From positions 9,403,501 to 9,467,500 of the forward strand of contig JAYKKT010000089.1 in NCBI GenBank assembly GCA_036023115.1: a stretch of 64,000 bases of DNA. The letters run 5' to 3'. Positions 1-14,307 of the stretch are shown piece after piece (within the stretch, counting starts at the first letter, position 1; each line of letters begins with the position of its first letter). The position numbers and the translations under genes are program-made. The notes beneath the pieces are model-generated. The model saw only the letters and a list, made by a program, of their open reading frames with translations. It searched no databases and was not told the origin of the DNA. The stretch is from Brasenia schreberi (taxonomy: Eukaryota; Streptophyta; Magnoliopsida; Nymphaeales; Cabombaceae).

Positions 1-684
1 TACAGCTCAACCAAGTCAAATCACACACTGTAAAATTACAAAAGAAGATACAGCAACCAACAGGAAGCCAAGAAACCGACATCCTTGAGGAATCTAGCTC
101 TAGATCCGACAACATGGAAAATCATTTCACATGAAACACTAATTTCTGGGACATTAGTGGCAGAATAAGAACCAAATTGGCATTCATTGTTCTGCTTCAT
201 TTTCTATTTTTTGAACGGTGACCGTAGTTGTTATCTTCTTACAAGAACCAGCCATCTAAATATTAATGACCGGAGTACAGACAAAGTCGATCAAATTCAG
301 TTCAAACCAAAACGCAAGTCAACCGACCACAAATCGTAAAAATTCAAAATAGAAAGAGAAGGAAAAAAAATGAGATGCTTATGATTTATGTTCACGAAAA
401 AGAGAATAGAGGAAGGGAGATCAAGAACCAGCTGCACCACTATGCAGAAAACATAGGAACGGGCATGAAAACATTATTATTCATAGGGAGTTCTCATGAA
501 TGAACCCCACTGTCTGTAAATGCATGTCATCAAGGATTCGAATTCTTCAATTTTCAGTAAAAAGTACACGAAAGAAGTGACGAGCACGTAATTCAAACAC
601 CAAGATTAAATGCAAACACTAAATGTGAAATAAGAAGCGAACTTGAAACTCATGGGAAGCAAGATTACTAAGTTTTGCACCTAC
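1..684 (-). other. First intron (5' part) of the BAM4-like gene
   Basis: This stretch lies downstream of the exon 1 donor at 684/683 (GTAGGT on the minus strand). I see no segment resembling the next beta-amylase exon (the block that usually follows with IPLPQWV), so exon 2 onward is probably beyond the window edge. The sequence is AT-rich non-coding DNA without a recognisable repeat. Confidence 0.6.
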
Positions 685-1250
685 CACCATGAATCGCCAG
701 GGAAGCGGCCGCATTGATGAAACGACATGATCGCCCGGACCTTCAATCCGAACTTAACAGCAGCATCTACGATTTCGACATAACCCTTCCAATCGTACAC
801 ACCAGGACCCTCTCGTTCGACGATTCCCCACCAAACGTCGACAACGATACCCTCAACGCCGGCAACCTTCAATGCGTGGAGGCTCGCCGCCATCGTCTTC
901 GGCCGCGTCATCCTCCCGTCGGAGCTCACCGAATCGAGCGGCAGAGTGACGAAGACGGGCACCCCGCGACGGGGTTCCGGTGCCGGCGGCAAGCCGTATA
1001 CCTCGTTCCCACCGGGATCCTCCGGTGAGACGGAACCCTCAGCGTCCGAGGGCTTCGAGAAAAGCTTCGAATTCACGACGATTGGTCCGCGTCTGAGGGG
1101 TCTTCCTCGCTTGTTTCGAATTATGAGGCCTGGCATAATCGACACTCGGAGAGTGCATTGAAACAAAGAAGAAGAAGAAGAACGTGGAGGAGGGCAGAAT
1201 TGGCGTCGGCAAGAAAAGGAGGGTGTGATTCTCGACACAGGGACCGCCAT
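685..1250 (-). CDS. BAM4: Beta-amylase-like protein, BAM4 type, plastid (exon 1 only, partial)
   Basis: Exon 1 encodes about 188 residues, starting at ATG 1250-1248 (context gttATGG). The N-terminus is Ser/Arg/Pro-rich and looks like a chloroplast transit peptide. It is followed by the glycosyl hydrolase 14 start: PVFVTLPLDSV, then VAGVEGIVVDVWWGIVEREGPGVYDW, then GLKVRAIMSFHQCG. Active beta-amylases continue HQCGGNVGD, the mobile active-site loop; here it is HQCGRFPGD. That resembles the BAM4 clade, a non-catalytic plastid member that promotes starch breakdown in Arabidopsis (family knowledge). The best donor is TGG TG|GTAGGT at 685/684, which would rebuild GDSWW before the next exon. An in-frame internal Met follows VSI. 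The catalytic glutamates lie in later exons not in this window, so inactivity is inferred from clade and loop only. BAM9 is less likely because it keeps GGN-type loops. Confidence 0.8.
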
Positions 1251-4072
<2,822 letters not shown>

Positions 4073-4118
4073 GGCGTTTGTGTCGTACCTTTAGGTGGTG
4101 GTGTACAGACACGGCTGG

Positions 4119-4213
4119 TTTGAAATCGGTCTGATGGTTTGAACCGAACCGCACTGCCTTCAGAACAGGCAACAACCGGTTTCGGACTAGGAACCGGTGG
4201 TTTGAAACCGCTG
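4119..4213. repeat. AACCGG-rich dispersed repeat, copy 1
   Basis: The segment is full of ACCGG/CCGGT words (gaaccgaaccg, caaccggtttcgg, gaaccggtggttt). Similar blocks occur at about 47196-47468, 51822-51995, 59596-59660, 60262-60405 and 63620-63905. Ends are unclear. Confidence 0.45.
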
Positions 4214-4459
4214 CTAACTATGTTTTGCATATTTTTTCAAAACTGTTTCACAAATAATTTAGTAGATCAACTGTAAAGCTCTCCCTACTCCTACCGTTAG
4301 AGGTTGGTGGGGAGTTTGACTCGAAAAAAACCTTTGTTTTTTAGAAAAAAAATTAACTGCTCTAACCGTTTCGGAATAGTTCCCAAACCGAAACCAGAAC
4401 CCACCAGACAAACCAGACGTATCTAGTGAAGCGTCTAAGGTATTAGTCATATCTGAGTC

Positions 4460-4811
4460 TAGGAGTGCAAGTGACCTGAGCTGCACACGAGCTACTCGTG
4501 TCCAACTCAAAAACTCGAACTTGACTTGAGTTTATGGAGGTTGAGCTGCTCACAAGCAGGATTCGAGCACAGCAATTCTCAGGTTTAGAACCTTGCAAGC
4601 CCAATTGAGCTTTATGTGTCTCTATACATATAACAGTTCTGAGAAGTTCGAGCTTAAACGAGTCAATCTTGGTGGTACGGAGCTCAAATGAGCCTAGAGA
4701 GCCAAGCTCGAGTTGTTTGAACATAACTTGAGCTCGAGCCAAGCATTTTCTTAAGGAGTCCAGTCGAAGCTTGACTGTACTTGAGCTCCATTCTGCTCGA
4801 TTACCCCCCTA
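4460..4811 (-). mobile_element. hAT-like non-autonomous element (GAGCTCGAG-rich)
   Basis: On the minus strand the segment begins taggggggtaatcgagc and ends gctcaggtcacttgcactccta. The ends form an imperfect terminal inverted repeat of the TAGGGGTG type common in plant hAT elements. The interior is rich in GAGCTCGAG words and shares atgttcaaacaact with a related fragment at about 26945-27105. I do not see a matching 8-bp target duplication, so this is either an old copy or the end was called a few bases off. Confidence 0.45.
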
Positions 4812-6028
4812 ATGTTGGTCGTGGTTCTTTACCTTGAAAAAGTTTCCTCCTCATATGGAAGCCAAATTTTAGATGGATCATCAAAATATACAAGGATTGT
4901 CAAATATGCCTCTCCTTATTTCTCTGAAAAAATATGTAGTTGAGCCCGAATTCATCTAAGGAAACGACCTGATGAAGTTGCTGGATTTAACGGGCAGTCA
5001 CATAAAATGTATAATTTTGTGACTGTTTTGACGATCTTATCATCTTTGGGCATATTTTCTCCGGCACCGGCACCCAACAATGTGAGACTTCATCACAATG
5101 CCGGCTGCATAAAACCCCGAAGCTAGGACCCTCGCTCCTACGGCCGATGCCGGGCATCACTTGCATTGGAAAATTTGGCGACGTCGGGATTAGTTCCTTC
5201 ACTGTGGAAAATGGGAGTCTGATGTGAGTGGTTCTCACTTGGATCCATCTTTTGCACCAAACGAACTTGAGAAATCTTTTCTTGTGAGAGAGTAGAAAGA
5301 AGTGAATAGAACGCCTCATAGTGTCCTGCATGGAATGAGTTCACATTTTGTCATACTGGGGTGGGGTGTAAGAACCCATTGTCACAAGGGCCAAATAACG
5401 CATCTAGATTAAGGAGAGATCAGTCGTCCTACTCACCCAAATTGTAAACATAAAAGTTATCCTGCTAACCGTGGGCTATAAGCATAGTCAACGGTTTAAA
5501 CCGTGGGCCACTTTCGTGAGCCCCCCATGATCTTATACTAGGAAGATTTCAACAAGTACAACCAGCGAAATAGGCCTTTGTAAAATCATTCCTGTTTGCC
5601 CGTAATCTGCGTGGTGTGTCCGTGTGTGTGTGTGAGAGAGAGATGCATTCCATGTAGTGTACGGCAGCAAACATGGCCTGTTTCAAGCTTTCATTACACT
5701 GCAGCTTGGATTGAAGTCCACCAAGGCTCCGTATGGAAGCCAATCTCTGCCCATGAAAATCTAAAACAGGGGATTTTATAAACAAGGATTTGTGAAATAC
5801 AGTATTTCTTTGGAACCCAAAACCATTGCAACTGAACTGACTCAAGGTAAAGAAGCAGAAGAAACTGCAGAAAGAAGCCAAATGAGTGTACTTGCGTGCA
5901 TGCAGACATGCTACCGGGGTGTTTAAACCCTAAAAAATCTGAACACACATCAACATCACTGCCATGGATGTGAAGTGATCGAAGTCAACAGACAACTGCA
6001 ATAAAGAACAGAGTCACACAATCCTCTT
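4812..6028. other. Intergenic, 3' of PTAC7
   Basis: No supported gene. There is a TG/GA tract at about 5622-5641. The PTAC7 3' UTR and polyadenylation site (minus-strand transcript) should lie just below 6028. Confidence 0.4.
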
Positions 6029-8776
6029 TTAGACATCTTCTTCCTTCAGATAAGTAGGTCCAGGCTTGAAAGGGTCGATCTCCATGTAGGCCTCTGGCCT
6101 GTAAAAGCCGGCCTCATTCATGCGGTTGCTCAGAACATGCAAAATAGGCTTCTTTGCACCATATTCGTCACGGTTCCTCTCCACATACATCTTTGCTTCC
6201 TCGGCTACCTCATTCACGAAATCAAATCTGTTCTCTTCTCGGAGCATCAGCTTCTCTATATCCAATGTCATTAGCTTCCCAGTGTCCCTGATCTTTCTCA
6301 CTTGCTCTTCCAGAAAAGGAATACGGTCCATCTTGTAGTTCAACATGTCATCTTTCTTTGTCTATAAGCACATAATCAGCACATTTATCAGATAACTGCT
6401 TCTACATGGCAAATTTTTCTTGTTTGTTATTCTTTAAGGATGAACCACTAAGAATCAAAAGAGAGTAATTATATGCGTTCAAACATGCATGGAGTCTATT
6501 GCTATTTCTTTTGAATCACTTTTTCAGATGCCATTAGTCGTACAAACATGGCCAATACATTCACAATCAAGTGTTGATGCCCTAGACTCGACAAATCTTG
6601 TTGTCGTGACAATCCATGAGGCAAACTATCATAAGAAAATATTTTCTTTTCCTCTAGGGTGTGTATGAAAATATATTGAAAGAACATCTCCCTAACAAAA
6701 TTTTCATGAAGAGAAACTCTTTGGGTATTAGCAATATTTCTGTCATGCAGCATGAAACGCAGGGAGAACTACATTTCATGTCCAATTCTCCAGTAAAAGC
6801 CATGTCTGTTGAGAAGCTCTTCGAGGGAAGTCAAGTCTATTGAGAAGAGGGAGAACAAATAAAGAAAAGAATGCAAAAAATTGTAGATGTAAGGCTCCTA
6901 ATACAACAGAACAGAAAGTTTGGTGAGGAGGTGACGTGAGGAGGTGACTGGTAAAAAGAATCAGCTCTGGATCTCAGAGCAGAAGTTGGCGGTTTTACAA
7001 GAAACTCAAAATGGATGAGGTTCTCATGCATTTTAGCACCACATGAGCATGAAAAGGTATTTCCATTTTAAGGCTGAATTGCTTCTGTATCATATTAGAC
7101 ATGAGCAAATAGAAGGCAGTAGAACCTTGCTTGAGCATGAATAGTTTATTCTCGATTTTAAGGTCAAAATTTTCCATTGCTTCATACTACACACCAGCAC
7201 ATGGTCCATATTTACTTGGAAGCTTGGTTCATATTTATCGTTTCCTTATGATATTACCTTAATGACAGGCTTCAGTCTCAACCTTCTTTTGTACAATGGT
7301 AACAGTTAAGTACTCATTTCTTGTTATTTTTCAATGAGTACATGTTTTGGCATATGCAAGATCTTTATTTCTTTATTCATGGTATCAAAGAGTCTGCAAA
7401 TTGTTTCTCTCAACATGCTCAATTTGGCATTTCAGGCAAGTGTTTTCTCGCTATTAACAACAATTTCTGCCATGATTGACAATACTGCAGTCAGCCCATT
7501 CATCTCACCCAGTGATGTCCTTAAAGAAAAAGGAAAAAGAAATTTTAAAGTTCCTGTTTGAAGTTATTTGCAACTACAGAGCATTTGTTATTCACCTTTA
7601 TAATCAACCTCCTTACGGTCATTTTAATGTTCAAACACATTTCAAAGACCCGTGGGGCATTAGGAAATATATCAATCAATGAAGCCTCATTTTACTGGAA
7701 TTATGATCCATTGTTGAGGAATGTTTTTAGTTTAGATTATGAAATGGAAGATCAAGAAAGGTGCCTAAAGACTAGGAAATCTTTTGATCCAGTGATCCAT
7801 TTATTGTTTACCTTCAAAACAACCATAGCGTGTATCAAATGTTTAAGTAGAAGTTTCTTGTTTAACTTGATGTCCTAGCTTTTCTCCTGGGTTTTGCAGT
7901 GGGACCACTTTGGGTGCCGCTTAAACATCATTTGGATACCTTCAATAATGTTATGAATTGGATATGCTGTTATTTGGAGTCACTTATATTCCACTGTATA
8001 AGTTATTTTTGTTATATGCATTGTAGTGTGCAATAACATATTTGCTTTAGTTTCGAAACAACCATATTCAAAGGTCTGATATCTATTCCACGAAAACATG
8101 AATTCTTCTCTTAGTAAACAGTAGCTTTGGATATGAAATCTTATGCATACAGGGTTTTCATTTCAATGATTGTTTCTCTGTCTGGGTAACAAAGAATCAT
8201 CCATAACAAAGAAGCCAAAGGAAGAGAGACCACTAAATCCAGAAAGACATACGTAATGCGCATCCAAAGATGAAGCAAAATCGAACAATTATTTTCGTTG
8301 AAATAGAAATTGAATGCAAAACGGTTGGTTGGTACCAGTTTTCTCCTCCTCCAGATTCTTCGGGAGCTACGTTTTCCATGAGCCCCAGATGATGATGATT
8401 GGTCATCACTCCGCTGAATGTGCAAAAAACATTTCTTGACACCTCTTTGCAAACCCATCGAAATCATTGAAAACGAACCATAAAAACAAGAAAAATAAGG
8501 AATACGTATCGGATTTTCCAGACATTAATACCTTGGGAGAGACACAAAGAACGCGGGAAGAAGAAAATTCGCCGTTTTGAAACCCACCGTCAGCTTTTGC
8601 GCTTATGGAGACCTTGTGAGAAGCAGAAACCGATTTAGATAAGGAGCATAACGATTTCATCCAATGTCACAAATGAAGGAAAAAGAGAGAAAAGACCAAC
8701 AAAATCAGAAGAGGAGGCTCACCGGGAAGATGGAAGGGTAATGAAGAGCATTGATGAGGGAAGGGAGAGCGGCCAT
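6029..8776 (-). CDS. PTAC7: Plastid transcriptionally active chromosome protein pTAC7 (PAP12), 4 exons
   Basis: Coding exons (minus strand): 8723-8776, 8532-8612, 8336-8413, 6029-6361; about 181 aa. All junctions are GT-AG in phase 0: CCG|GTGAGC, CACAAG|GTC, AAG|GTATTA, TTCAG|CGG, CTG|GTACCA, TATAG|ACA. The mature part matches pTAC7: IWRRRKL joined to TKKDDMLNYKMDRIPFLEEQVRKIRD, then REENRFDFVNEVAEEA, then RNRDEYGAKKPILHVLSNRMNEAGFYRPEAY, ending FKPGPTYLKEEDV. pTAC7/PAP12 associates with the plastid-encoded RNA polymerase in nucleoids and is needed for chloroplast gene expression (family knowledge). The N-terminus MAALPSL looks like a transit peptide. A simpler model starts at ATG 8660 (MKSLCSLSKS) and reads into the same frame, giving 179 aa; I prefer 8776 for its better start context and clean splice sites. 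Intron 3 is about 2 kb. Confidence 0.88.
6362..8335 (-). other. PTAC7 intron 3
   Basis: A 1974-bp intron between exon 3 (donor GTACCA) and exon 4 (acceptor TATAG). It is AT-rich; no conserved element or internal exon was recognised. Confidence 0.7.
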
Positions 8777-9149
8777 TTTCACATCATTATAAATAAAAAA
8801 TAGTTAAATCTGAACGATACCAACTTCCTCTTCCAGCTTGATAAATCGCTCACACTGCCTCTTGTTTTGGGTCGCCTTATTTTCTTCGAAATTTGAACCA
8901 GCGAGCAACGGGTTCTCACACGCTTTGCTTGGGTAGATAAGGTGCCACGGTGCCGTTTATGTGATCGAGTTTGGATTTGGATCATTCGGTGCAAATCTCG
9001 GGTTAGAATTCGAACCCACATCTTTGATGATCCTTTAGTTGATCTCACCATCCGGGTTTGTATCGGATTAGATGCTTCGGTCTGACCCGGAACTCATAAT
9101 CCCAAGAGCTCTATTCGTGTCGGGTCATACAGTTAGAATCTCAAAGCTT

Positions 9150-11270
9150 TTATATACCTTTCATTAAGGGTGTAACTGGGCGGCTCCTTTACTTAGATAA
9201 AATAGACCTAAGTCTCTTTTAAGTCATTTAGTTTTTAATTCAGTGTCATCCAAAGCACGTAGTTCTCTTTTAAAGGTAGAACAAGCAAAAATAGTTTTTT
9301 TTTTCACATAACAGTGTCACCACCCACAAAAAATACATATTCAATCACTCTATTACTCCAAAAATTCTTTATTATCCAACTAGCATCACTAAATCCTTTA
9401 AAAACTAAAGATATTTACTATAACGTAGTCAAAAGAAAATCATTCAATTCACATATCGAAACACTTTGTCTAGAGTTTCCCAATGTGTTTTATTTGGACA
9501 ATTTATGTATCTACTCAACTTACACATAACAAATACAATATCTGATCGTGTACAGTTTGTTAGATACATCAAACTACCGATAATATGAAAATATCATAGT
9601 TGAGACACATGAATACCACTTTCATTTTTATATAAAGCCTTAAATAAATCATACGGGGTCTTAAAAGCTCTACAATTTGTATATTCAAATCTCTCTAAAA
9701 CTTTCTCAATATAGTGAGACTGAGAGATCAGTAGACCTTTGATTTTAAGTCTTAAAATCACATCAACCACACTCATGTCCTTTATCTCAAACTTATTACA
9801 TAAGAATAACTTAGTTTCATTTATTATTATGATATCGGAACCAAACAACAATATATCAATAACATATAGGCAAAGAGTGAAGAAAGCATTATTGATCGAC
9901 TTCCAATAGACACACTTATCGTAATCATTAGAAACAAAATCAAAAGATGATATTACATAATCAAACTTTTCATTTTGATGGTGGTCATTTGAAAAACTGG
10001 GGAATATATATTAAAGTAATTTATTCATTCTTTTTGTGTATCCCTTGGCAACTAACCTAACCTTTGTACTTATTGATTGTTTAGTTTGTATTAGTTTCTT
10101 CTTAAAGATCTACTTGCAACCCACATTAGAACAATCAAGAGACAAATCCACCAATTCTCAAGTACCATTGGAAAGAATTGATTGAATTTCATTGTTAATA
10201 ACTTTCTTTCAAAACTTAACCTTAGGTGAGGTAATATAGCCTGCTGAAAGGTGATATGATCATCATCGATATTGAAAGTAACAAAGTAACTTTCAAAGTT
10301 CTTTGATATCCTAGGTCGTTTACTTCTCCTTATTTCAATTATTTCCTCAAAGTTATCTGATGTGTAAACAACATAATCATAGTCATCTCTATATTTGTCA
10401 TCCTTTACACATGACCGGAAATGAAACCAATAGTAAGATCATAATCTCTAAAAGCTATACTTTGGAGAACTCTAGTTTTCATGAAACACATTATCAATGA
10501 ATGTATCATCACAAAACTCAACAATTGTGTTAATGTTTATGTCAGAAATATCATATTTGATGATAAAGAATCTGTATGCATAACTTGTATTCACATAACT
10601 CATAAATATAGCATCTACTGTTTTGAGTCCCAATTTCTTTCTCTTGTACAAAAATGAGTACTTTCGCAAGATACCCCACACTTTAAGATATTTGAGACCG
10701 ATCTTTTAACCATTCTAAAACTCAAATGGACTACTTTCTTTATGCTTATGGAGAACGCTATTCATAATATAACAAGCCATTTTCGAAGCTTCCCCACATG
10801 TAGGTAGATAACCCATAACTTTGAATTTAAACATTAATTATATTACACAAAGTTTTATTCTTTTTTTAAGTTATCCTATTATATAGAGCAATAACTTCAT
10901 GAGCAATACCATTGTTTTGACAATATACTTGAAAAATATTTGAGGTATATTCTCCTCCCCTATCATACCTTAATAATTTATGTACCTTTCTTGTTTGAGT
11001 ACGTGGTTCATTTCTAAATATTTGAAACTTTTTTAAAGCTTCAATCTTTCCTAAATATAACAATATCTAGTGTAATCGTCAATAAACATAATAAAATAAT
11101 CATTTCAAACGAAACGATTCTCGCCTACATGTAATCTTAAAATCACAAGCGTCAAAATGACGAACCACATATCACAACCGTCTAAGGTGAAGATGGACGA
11201 CCAAAGTTCTTTTTGGTTCGAGCTGTAAATTGTGTTAATTTCTTTTTTATCTGCTTTCTCTATCAGTCCT
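9150..11270 (-). mobile_element. Degenerate Ty1/copia retrotransposon relic
   Basis: Minus-strand fragments appear in normal copia order. Integrase core (about 10866-11063): KLLRYDRGGEYTSNIF. Post-integrase region (about 10472-10681): LGLKTVDAIFMSYVN...YRFF. Reverse transcriptase C-terminus (about 9594-9851): KFEIKDMSVVDVILRLKI...LISQSHYIEKVLERF. Then IIGSLMYLTNCTRSD and CKLSRY (about 9480-9590), and RNase H pieces FSDASWI and YVFFVGG (about 9300-9420). Stops and frameshifts occur between every block and the RT catalytic YVDD block is not open. No LTRs were found, so the ends are approximate. It is too decayed to encode protein. Confidence 0.8.
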
Positions 11271-11599
11271 TATATTTTGTCTAATCTCTAGAAGGCTCCT
11301 AACTTTTAAATGAGCACGGCTCCGGTGAGACCTTACTGTCAGACTCGATTGAATGAAACACTGACTGCACCGTGATTGATTTGATAAAGTTCAAATGTTT
11401 AATGGCATTCTTAGGAAGAAAAATGCAACTTAGGTACCCAATGAACAATAACTCATCTCGACCAAGAGTTGACTCAAAAATTGAAGGTCATAAGTTCAAT
11501 ACACGGTGCATGCGTATAACTTCATCATTCATTGAAATAGGTAAGCTGCTCTCAACGTGATAACACGTTGGCAAAGCGAGTGGATCGCACTCAGAATAT
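11271..11599. other. Intergenic spacer
   Basis: Non-coding spacer between the copia relic and the SINE-like unit. Nothing recognised. Confidence 0.4.
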
Positions 11600-11719
11600 T
11601 AGCTCAATGGCAAAGTGCTTTAGTGCTGTTACTGTTGGTGGGGAGTTCGACTACAAGAGGGTACATGTGTGAATGCATGTGGTTTGGCTTCGGCCTCCTT
11701 TTGTAAACAAACAAAAAAA
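11600..11719 (+). mobile_element. tRNA-derived SINE-like unit, family A, copy 1
   Basis: It contains an A-box-like tagctcaatggcaaagtgc and, about 40 bp on, a B-box-like ggggagttcgactac. Then come a TGTG-rich segment, ggcttcggcctcc, ttttgtaaacaaac and an A-run. The same order and 3' words recur at 57328-57436. This layout (Pol III A and B boxes plus shared 3' tail) is that of a tRNA-derived SINE. Confidence 0.55.
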
Positions 11720-12283
11720 AAGTGAGTGAATTTGAATGAAAAGAGTGTTCCGAAGAAGTACAGGGCTGTTTTTAGATTAGTCTGAAAGGTGGAGCTCTTA
11801 AAAATAGCTAGAGAGGGAGGGATATTTTTGAAAAGAATCCTACACGGCATTTCCTATACAAAGCATCATCCCTCCATCTTCGATTTGGACGGCTAAGATT
11901 TCAAAAGAATCGTTTCCCGTGGCTCCGACGGGGCCTAATCGGCCCCGAGCACCAACCAACGAACGCCAATCTCTGTCTGTAAAACATCGGTGTTGTAACA
12001 GCAGCTCGACGACGGACACAGCTCGCCGGAAAATCACGCGGGCTACCGGCGATGCAACGCACCGCCGTCGTTCTCCCCTTGTCACCTTTCTTTTTTTCCA
12101 ATCCTTGCGTGACGACACCAACGTAAGAATCAAGTCAACAAACCGTTGCTCGGATTATAAAAATAAGATGCGAATTGTGAGAATCAAATGGCAACCGTCT
12201 CTTTCGCAATTCTTCAACCCCTCCCCCTCTATTGAGTGCGTAAACGCTACCAAGTCTCTCTCTTGGAATCAGAAGAAGAATAC
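11720..12283. other. Intergenic, 5' flank of copia element 1
   Basis: GC is higher near 11880-12090 and frames are open on both strands, but none matches a known protein. No supported gene. Confidence 0.4.
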
Positions 12284-12650
12284 TGTTGGTTTTCATAGTG
12301 GTCAAAATGGAGGCCTTAGATTCGAGTCTCGAGGTTAAGTGTAACCCGTTACATTAACGGATAGAGCCACAAGGTGTAACGGATAAACGTTATCGAGATT
12401 TCCGATAACGTCTCCGATAAAATGAAGTCATTACAGGACGGAATACACAGAGCTCACAAACAATATATAGTGAGACATACACACCTAAAATCTCATCTCG
12501 GGAAAGCCCATGTGTGATAACCTCGCATCCAATCACTCAAATCCGTTGCGCACAGAAAGCCGACAAACACCAACGACACAAAGCAGGTTGAAGTTGTTAT
12601 TCGCTGAAAACGCCAGAATCCGCCTGCCACCAATAGAGGTCAATTCAACA
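12284..12650 (+). repeat. 5' LTR of copia element 1
   Basis: The 3' half aligns with the 3' LTR: gagacatacacacctaaaat against gagacattcacacctgaaat, and both end in a GAGGTC.ATTCAACA block (12635-12650 and 20827-20841). The start at 12284 (tgttggtt) is an estimate from LTR length. It carries an insertion of about 40 bp near 12505-12570 relative to the 3' LTR. Confidence 0.55.
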
Positions 12651-12651
12651 C

Positions 12652-12664
12652 TGGTATCATGGCC
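12652..12664 (+). other. tRNA-iMet primer-binding site of copia element 1
   Basis: tggtatcatggcc begins one base after the LTR end. The usual plant copia primer-binding site is TGGTATCAGAGC, so 10 of 12 bases match. Confidence 0.6.
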
Positions 12665-12805
12665 TAAAATCCCTGCAAAAAAAAAACAGTTAAGTGAAAA
12701 GAAAGAAAAAAAAAAACAAAAAACAAGAAAGGAAAAGAAATCAAAGAGAATAGAGGCGATCGAGAGAGTAGAGCCGATCGGCAGAAGCAAAGCAGACATG
12801 CAGCA

Positions 12806-12926
12806 ATAAAAGGCTAGAAGTCGAACATGCCAAAGGCCGAAAAGGCCAGAAGCCGAACAAGCTAGAGGCTAAAAAGGCCAGAAGCCAAAGAGGCCAGAAG
12901 CCAAAGAGGCCAGAAGCTCAAAAAGC
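12806..12926 (+). repeat. Short tandem repeat in the copia leader
   Basis: Irregular tandem copies of a unit of about 17-20 bp like aggccagaagccaaag, at least five in a row with drift. A CT-rich tract follows (12973-13030), as it also does in copia element 2. Confidence 0.6.
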
Positions 12927-13750
12927 CTGGGACGCTGCAGTCGATCGGACATCGCCAGCAGCCAGACAACCTCCCTCTCCCCCACTCTTTCTTCCTCTCT
13001 CCCTCTCTCCTCCCGCGTTTTTCCCTTTTTTTTTCTCTTTTGAAACTTGTAACATTTTTTTGTATCTATAAGAAAAAAAAAATGAAATCCGCGGTTTTGA
13101 AAAACCGTGGCTTGGAAAACTGCCTCGGGGAATGGACTAAAAAGACTGTTTTGCCCCGGCCGATTTTCAGGTATTACACTGTTGTCATTGGACAAAATTA
13201 CCATTTTGTCCAGATATTTTCAGGTAAAAAGACTATTTTGCCCTTATTGAGCAAAAAATCAGTTTTACCCTCTAGCTGTTTGTGAAAATTACCAAATACC
13301 AGGTTGTTACTTTACAGTTTTACCCTTCTTGGTTTGGATAATTTCAGTTCTACTATCTAGTCAAAAGATAAATTTACCCCTATACTTTTGAAAAATTACA
13401 GATTCACTCTGAGGGTTAAAATTATAATTTTAGCCCCGATCAGTTGCGAATTTTACAGAAATACCAAAGAATAATTTTACGAGTTTGTCCTCAGATTTTT
13501 ACAAAATTACAAAAAGAGACAAATAGATAAAATTATTGTTTGACCTTGGTATTATTTTAGGGGTACAGAGGCAAACACTCCTTGGAATTTTTTTTTAATT
13601 TGTCCAAAAAAGATCATGAAATTATTATTAGCTTATTTGCTTGATATCATGCATCATACTATCATGATTTTTGCTATGTATGCTTGTGTTTTTGCCTTGG
13701 TTTCCTTTTTAGACCGCTTAATTGTTACTTTTGCTAAACACATAAAAATG

Positions 13751-14228
13751 AATTCTAGGATATGTGTATCGGAATTGACAAAGACTGAAAAACTAAACGG
13801 TCTTAACTTCCAAACATGGAAGAGAAGAATCCCTTTAACTCTAACACTATAAGGTGCTGAGTTTGTACTAAAGGAAACCATACGTCCGCCACCCACAGAC
13901 GCAAATGAGCAACAATTAGAAATATATAAAAGATGATACCATAACAAGGACGATCATGTTTAACCTTTCTGAACTACCCCTTAAACTAGCAATAGAGCAA
14001 GAGCACATACTCAAAAACAAGAAAGAAAAATTGCTAGTAGTTCAGTATGAGTTAGCATCTAGCTCCAAATCCAACCATAAGAAGAAACCAAATAAAAAGT
14101 TAAGCAAGAATAACAAGAAAGATGGTCAAAATTTTAAGAAATCACAAGAAGCCGCTTCTCGGATCAAGTGTTTCAACTGTAGAAAGTTGAGACACTACAA
14201 AAGAGACTGCTGCAACAAGAAAGGTTGA
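13751..14228 (+). pseudogene. Copia gag fragment
   Basis: The N-terminal block SELTKTEKLNGLNFQTWKRRI (13767-13827) is shared with copia element 2 at about 37165-37215. After stops and a frame change, a second block (13956-14228) is Lys-rich and ends with a zinc knuckle CFNCRKLRHYKRDC (about 14170-14211). This fits CX2CX4HX4C, although the usual glycines between the cysteines and His are lost. Gag packages the element RNA. This copy is broken. Confidence 0.75.
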
Positions 14229-14291
14229 GAAAACAACCTATAGCGCGGACAGTCGGAGAAGGAGGACATAATCTACGGGATTTCAGAATGC

Positions 14292-14307
14292 TTATATTTG
14301 GACCACC
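14292..14307. repeat. Target-site duplication, left copy (LINE copy 1)
   Basis: ttatatttggaccacc, identical over 16 bp to 17539-17554. It brackets the LINE exactly. Confidence 0.9.

Noticed and set aside
11919..12338. Open frame starting MAPTGPNRPRAP upstream of copia element 1
   Set aside because: No recognisable domain, frames open on both strands in a GC-rich patch, no splice model. Considered as the missing VTE6 N-terminus but no evidence joins them.
12510..12809. Lys-rich open frame
   Set aside because: It lies across the 5' LTR end and copia leader and is low-complexity.
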